Below are positions 60,601 to 64,000 of a stretch of 64,000 bases of DNA, one piece after another (position 1 is the stretch's first letter; each line of letters opens with the position of its first letter). Below the pieces are notes generated by a model. The model saw nothing but the letters and a program-made list of their open reading frames with translations, did not search any database and had not been told where the DNA came from. The DNA is from Nepenthes gracilis. Lineage: Eukaryota > Streptophyta > Magnoliopsida > Caryophyllales > Nepenthaceae. The stretch covers positions 23,040,037 to 23,104,036 of the forward strand of contig BSYO01000004.1 in NCBI GenBank assembly GCA_033239525.1, read 5' to 3'. The position numbers were made by a program, and so were the translations under genes.

Positions 60601-63600
60601 GTAGGGACCGATTTGGGACAAGTAGCACGTCCGCCCCATTTCTTGATCTCCTAGAACTTCTCCCACCCCCGAGGGGTGGGAAATTTCACCAAAGGTGCGA
60701 TGGATTTTGGTCTTATGGCATTGTATCTATGACGGAAGGTCGACGCGAGAGAAACGCCATTCATAGAGCCTTGGTGAGTCCCACTGTGACTTCCGATCGT
60801 AACCGAACAGGCTCGTCCAAGCCGTATAACGGTCCGTTTTTTCGTTTGGCTACATTTTAGTCCTGGGGCTGGTGAACGCATTATACAAAGAAATTTTGTG
60901 AGCTTCCATTATCAATGAAGACCCGTTTGAGTCATCACCACCGGAAACGAGGGCCGATTGGGGGATTACATGTGCCAATAATGACATCATTTCTAACCCC
61001 CGCAACTTCGCCCGCTTTACAAAGTTAGCGGAGAGATCATGTGGACTACGCCAAGCCGCCGTTATTTCTTGCCCCGAGCCTTATTCTTGGTGTCCTCGCC
61101 GGATCGATCTTCAATCTCCCGCCGAGGTGCGGCAGTTCATGCCCTGTGACATACTATTATTATTGTTCATAATTGACCATCACAGATCTCGGGTGTCTTC
61201 GGCCACTAAGAATCTTTCATTATTATCAGGGATGTTTGTGCGATAATTTCTTAGGCCCGGCGGGTCGCTGCTTTTATATCTTTGGGCGTATATACGCCCG
61301 GCAATGGTCTCGCCTCCTGAAAGTCATGGGCTGTATTATTATTGGCGATGATTATTGCCATTCCGTTATTATAGCTCGTCGAACGAGCATATGGAGTTCG
61401 GGAGGCCATGGAACCAAATTAAGTTAAATTGAGATGGTCCATGGGATCTTATTATAAAAATTCCAGTGAGTCCATAAGGGCGACTTAGGAGGGCGTTTCT
61501 CCTTGTCCCACAACACCTTGACTTTCTCCTCCATCGAAGGATCCGAGAGCCCTATGTTCCCCGGGGGTTCGTGCATTGCTTGTCGGGGTGGCGGCTCTGC
61601 GCATGGGAGGCGCGCTCCCATGGGAGCCGCGGCGGTGGTCTTATTGCGGAGGGAGCGTTATCCTCCTCGCCGTCATCGGCGAGGCGCTTTCCGCCTTTCG
61701 GCCGTTCCACTGGGTGCGGCCGGGGCCGCCGTATTCGATTTCGCCTCCTGCGAGTGGCCTCTCGATTTTCTTGGGAAGTTGATGCTCGGCCTATTACTCC
61801 ATCCCGGACTATGCACCGGGCTATTTACCATTAAGAGGGAATGACACTTAATCTGTCGGTTTCCAAATGTTCCAAGGTTGTTGTAATGGATTAAGGAGCC
61901 TATTCCTAAGCGCGGGGGCTCGGAAGAAGGATCCGGTCTCCGTCTCGTGATTGAAGGGTCTCTACACTCCGACGCTTTTCCGCACGATGAGGAATGCGCA
62001 CGCTAAGGTGGTGCGCGTAAAAATGCTTGTGATGCGTAAGAAGGACTTATGTGGTGATGAGTAGAAATGCAGTCCCGGTCCAAGGTTGTTGTACTTGATA
62101 AGCGCGCGGGGCTCTAAGAAGGATCCGGTCTCCGTCTCTCGTAACACGGACTCGCATGGACCTTATGACGGAAATGCGCACGCTAAGGTGGTGCGCGTAA
62201 AAAATCTTGTGATGCGTAAGAAGGACTTATGTGGTGATGAGTAGAAATGCGTATTATGCGATGAGTGGCTAACTTTCCCGCTTGACGGGATGAGGAGAAG
62301 GAGAACGATTTGGCCTCCATCCGGCCAAGATTGGAACCTTATGGGAGCCGGACTAGTGCTTGGGATCCAAGGTAACCCTTGTCGCAAGGTCGCAACCAGT
62401 TCTCGAGTTCGAATCCAAATTCGTGATTTCTCGGAGGGTGAGAGCGCTTATATGCCTCCTCCTGTTTGGACTCTTGGGCGCCAAGACGCCTTGCTCGGGT
62501 CGTTGACCGCGGCCACGCGGGCTGTCCCGAGAAGCGTGTCGAGCACGCGCTGCTGAGCGCCGTATCACGCTCGATTTTCCTTGAGGAGTGGTTGGCCGTC
62601 TACCTCTTTCCGCTAGCCTTTCCGCCTTTCACTCATGCGCCTGTAATGGCGTGACTTTTCCCGTTGGGTCAATGACGCTTTCATGGGCTTTGCTTTGTGG
62701 CTTCTGCCTCATGGGCCTAACATGGGACCCAACAATTATTATTTGTATTATTATTATTATTATTATATTTTGTAATAATAATTATTATTATTATTATGTG
62801 TTATTATTATTATTATTATATTTTATTATTATTTGTAATTATTATTATTATATATTATTATTATATTTTACTATTATTATTAAATTTAATAATAATAATA
62901 ATTATTATATTTTGTAATTATTATTATTATTATTTGTAATTATTATGTTTATTATTATTATTATAATATATTATTATTATTATTATTACTATTACTATTA
63001 TTATTATTATTATTATTATTACTATTGCCACCTTATTTCTCATACTATTCTACAAACCAAATAAAAGAATATTAATTCCCAATTTATTTTATTCTAACTA
63101 CCAAACATGGGAATAATAATTTCAACTATATTCCCATCCTATTTTATTCCCTGGAATAACTATTTTATTCCCACCTTATTCCATTCCAGCAACCAAACGT
63201 GCCGTTGGTATTTGTAGATATCCTAATTTCTAGCCTGTTAGATTTTTTAAATGCTGGTTGAACACACCTAATTTTTCTGTGAAGTGCTTATGATATACTG
63301 AATATGGCCATTTTTGACCTGAATTCTTGGATTTGTACAATCTTCTTTGTCCTTCTTGATTGCTTGGTTTTACCTACCATATGACAACTTATTGCTGTTT
63401 CTTGGACAAGGAATTAGTTAATCGGTTGACCATCTTACAAGTATCTGTATCATTTCCTCCATATGTTGAGTTCTGTACTGCTACTGTATAATGTGACCAG
63501 CTTAAGGAGAAAAAAGGGGTATGAAAATCATGGAACCCCTTTTAGGTAGTGTGAAGTGCATCTCAAAGTAGGGTGCTAAGATTTTTTAATTTGTCATGTG

Positions 63601-63965
63601 CCTGAAGTGCCTGTCATTGAAACATCTGAGTGTACTGTATGTAAAAATCTTCTGTTTGTTCCAAAGTTGTTACAGCTCTCAAGTTGCATTGCTATTTTCT
63701 TCCAGTGCATTGGGATAATCCACCGCTTCCCCTCTTGTGTTCCTCATTAATATATGTTTGAGTTGGTTATTGATCTTACCTTAATCTTTTTTTGTTGCAG
63801 CCAAAAGAGATGGTTGATTTTCTTGTATTACTTAATCAACTTATATGCAAATTCAAGGCCTCTGTCCATGAGATATTGGAGGAAGTATTTCCTGCTATTG
63901 CAGATAGGGTATTTTCTATTCTCCCACGAGATGGATTTCCTTCAGGGCCTGGGAGCAATACTGAG
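45683..63965 (+). CDS. PSD: Exportin-T (PAUSED/XPOT type), exons 1-8, C-terminus outside window
   Basis: Exportin-T carries mature tRNA out of the nucleus with Ran-GTP; the plant orthologue is PAUSED. Exons: 45683-47410, 47589-47678, 47797-47886, 48242-48346, 48687-48746, 51187-51249, 51315-51410 and 63801-63965. Together they give 2397 bases, 799 codons, all introns GT-AG and phase 0. The protein starts MDDLEKAILISFDESGSIDS. An Xpo1/importin-beta N-terminal region lies at about residues 95-250 (NKLAQVLVSIIYYEYPLIW at 113-131), followed by all-helical HEAT-like sequence. Exon 2 begins SLQDTIARF and exon 8 PKEMVDFLVLLNQLICKF, all expected of plant exportin-T. Plant proteins are a little under 1000 residues, so about 190 residues remain outside. 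No stop or frameshift is seen. Reading through intron 1 would end at a stop at 47540. Intron 7 is 12,390 bases because of nested transposons. Confidence 0.93.
48747..51186 (+). other. Exportin-T intron 5, 2440 bp
   Basis: Long, AT-rich in its middle part (49800-50850, many TATATAGT-like words), which suggests an old insertion. A minus frame at 49037-49225 and one at 49131-49352 show no family. Confidence 0.6.
51987..52113. repeat. Homopolymer tracts in intron 7
   Basis: A C-run followed by an A-run (51987-52012), then CAAAA repeats, and a further A-run near 52099. Low-complexity sequence. Confidence 0.8.
52146..52412 (+). other. Unidentified open frame in intron 7
   Basis: An 88-codon open frame containing SKRRDGNTYIRLWRLMKKEA. 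It is not an exon of exportin-T and I do not recognise the family. It is less AT-biased than its flanks and could be a decayed insertion. Confidence 0.2.
52627..52729 (+). repeat. 49-bp tandem duplication in intron 7
   Basis: GGGAATCAAGCCTTCCGTCG at 52631 recurs at 52680, and similarity covers the whole 49-base unit, ending TTTATTCGGGG. The copies are almost identical, so the event is recent. Confidence 0.9.
53330..53398. repeat. (ATT)n microsatellite, left part
   Basis: ATT repeats inside the MITE-like element; the retrotransposon inserted here with target ATTAT. Confidence 0.85.
53399..54063 (-). repeat. 3' LTR of the 9.3-kb element, 665 bp
   Basis: Plus-strand ends are TGTTGCGTCGGGTCC and CATGGGACCCAACA. 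Shares GATGCGTAAGAAGGACTTAT and GTGGTGATGAGTAGAAATGC with the other LTR but is clearly diverged from it. Confidence 0.85.
54079..55849. other. Non-coding 3' region of the element
   Basis: GC-rich sequence between the polypurine tract and the antisense ORF, with a 27-base T-run near 55491-55517. Open frames occur on both strands, as expected of GC-rich DNA, and none shows a family motif. Confidence 0.45.
55850..57000 (+). pseudogene. Antisense gag-like ORF of the element (Transposase_28-type), broken
   Basis: The plus-strand frames near 55886-56165 read NVYEYHLEG in one frame and GGLRI in the next, so the conserved VYEYHLEGGLR-type motif crosses a frameshift. FARG-like, PARFNLRGTNPDSVK and later SYFISPKGKYSF stretches follow in shifting frames to about 57000. 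The strand is opposite to pol, as in the tandem units at 26.9 and 33.5 kb. Frames of 168-221 codons at 56352-57017 belong partly to this ORF. Confidence 0.55.
58380..58760 (-). pseudogene. Integrase remnant of the element
   Basis: Reading the minus strand gives RKWFVDDYFTE in one frame, then FFARITEHKSFGIPEVVQID followed by NGP in another. The latter is the second-aspartate motif (GIP..v..DNGPqF) of the DDE core of Ty3/gypsy integrases. Frameshifts separate the motifs. Confidence 0.7.
59480..60210 (-). pseudogene. Reverse transcriptase and RNase H remnant
   Basis: Minus-strand motifs appear in the correct order across several frameshifts: DDEEHTSF, NAGATYGRLV, DMLVKSK (from the YVDDMLVKS catalytic box), LNPAKCAFG, FLGFIVSQ and GIEANPEKIKAIL, then GKQQPVYYVEPVLTDAK of the RNase H region. 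These are diagnostic of Ty3/gypsy elements. The frame is broken, so no active enzyme is expected. Confidence 0.8.
60211..61867 (-). pseudogene. gag/protease region of the element, not resolved
   Basis: By position this should hold gag and protease. The minus frame at 61424-61621 includes EEKVKVLWDKEKRPPKSP, but no zinc knuckle or protease DTG motif could be read with confidence. After the LTR, the minus strand reads TTTGGAAACCGACAG, a possible decayed primer-binding site. Confidence 0.35.
61868..62734 (-). repeat. 5' LTR of the element, 867 bp with internal duplication
   Basis: About 200 bases longer than the partner LTR because a segment of about 200 bases is tandemly repeated: TCCAAGGTTGTTGTA through GTGGTGATGAGTAGAAATGC occurs at 61870-62070 and again at 62080-62250. 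The outer end GGGACCCAACA matches the other LTR. Confidence 0.8.
62735..63025. repeat. (ATT)n microsatellite, right part
   Basis: About 290 bases of ATT/TTA repeats with occasional TTTTGTAAT words. It is the right half of the MITE's internal repeat and much longer than the left half. It produces an artefactual frame rich in Ile and Tyr. Confidence 0.9.
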
Positions 63966-64000
63966 GTAAATGTACTCACAACTTCCATCCCACTCATCTA

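Larger units (their letters stand above)
53399..62734 (-). mobile_element. Degraded Ty3/gypsy Tat/Retand-like retrotransposon, 9.3 kb
   Basis: GC-rich sequence in a sharply AT-rich setting. It is bounded by LTRs (53399-54063 and 61868-62734) with TG...CA ends and ATTAT on both sides (weak evidence, as the target is an ATT repeat). On the minus strand the order is 5' LTR, reverse transcriptase, RNase H, integrase, then an opposite-strand gag-like ORF, polypurine tract GGCATGGGGGGCTAG (54078-54064) and 3' LTR. This order and the antisense ORF fit the Tat/Retand lineage. Coding parts are broken by many frameshifts and the internal region is short, so it is not autonomous. It lies antisense to exportin-T. 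Confidence 0.85.
53174..63204. mobile_element. MITE-like element, split by a retrotransposon
   Basis: Left end CCCCATGTTTGGTTGCTGG (53174) and right end, read in complement, CGGCACGTTTGGTTGCTGG (63204) are inverted repeats. The complementarity extends inward for about 150 bases (GGTGGGAATA, TTATTCCAGGGAATA words). TTG flanks both ends (53171-53173, 63205-63207), a 3-bp target duplication. Without the inserted element it is about 690 bases with a central (ATT)n tract. PIF/Harbinger-like is suggested by the 3-bp duplication, but TTG is not the usual TTA/TAA, so the superfamily is unresolved. Confidence 0.6.
51411..63800 (+). other. Exportin-T intron 7, 12.4 kb with nested insertions
   Basis: Donor GAG/GTAACA at 51411 and acceptor TTGTTGCAG at 63800 are intact. 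Host-like intron sequence (51411-53173 and 63205-63800) brackets the MITE-like and retrotransposon insertions. Removing those leaves about 2.4 kb, similar to intron 5. Confidence 0.85.

Noticed and set aside
62588..62917. 109-codon frame rich in Ile and Tyr
   Set aside because: Its second half is translated ATT microsatellite.
1..64000. rRNA, tRNA genes and CRISPR arrays
   Set aside because: No tRNA cloverleaf with box A/B, no rRNA stretch and no regular identical-repeat/spacer array was seen. The arrays found are diverged and closely packed.

Overview
This is a nuclear genomic window from a flowering plant. It is very AT-rich, with long intergenic tracts, spliced genes with GT-AG introns, and many LTR-retrotransposon remnants. 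The RSH and exportin-T reading frames look dicot-like; the species cannot be named from sequence alone. I ran no database search, so every family name rests on motifs read by eye.

Layout. Positions 1-2150 hold a degenerate tandem array built on a GGACGGAGTTC-like word, plus a cluster of TTGACC/GGTCAA sites with a 24-bp perfect palindrome. A probable solo LTR with a 5-bp target duplication lies at 6130-7080. A complete miniature LTR element (TRIM) lies at 8779-9232. A small proline-rich, probably cell-surface membrane protein gene is at 10909-11476, split by one extra base in its poly-proline tract. The 5' part of a RelA/SpoT homologue (RSH2/3 type, stringent response, chloroplast) is on the minus strand at 14861-16945. 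It runs into a 100-N gap and its remaining exons are missing.

From 22731 to 35902 a unit of about 6.6 kb is tandemly duplicated. Each copy carries the 3' part of a Ty3/gypsy Tat/Retand-like element on the plus strand: an integrase C-terminus, an antisense gag-like ORF, a polypurine tract and an LTR. Each copy also has unexplained GC-rich islands and a short predicted three-way-junction fold. A pair of direct repeats (36979-38503), a Ty1/copia relic (about 39.1-40.6 kb) and an LTR-like block with two short-period arrays (about 41.4-42.7 kb) follow.

The main gene is exportin-T (PAUSED/XPOT type, nuclear export of tRNA). Its 5' UTR starts near 45.2 kb, and eight coding exons run from 45683 to 63965; the last part of the gene lies beyond the window. 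Intron 7 is 12.4 kb because a MITE-like element (53174-63204) sits in it, and a 9.3-kb GC-rich degraded Tat/Retand-type retrotransposon (53399-62734, antisense to the gene) sits inside that MITE. This element and the tandem units share the polypurine word ATGGGGGGCTAG and the antisense-ORF layout, so they belong to related lineages of different age and base composition.
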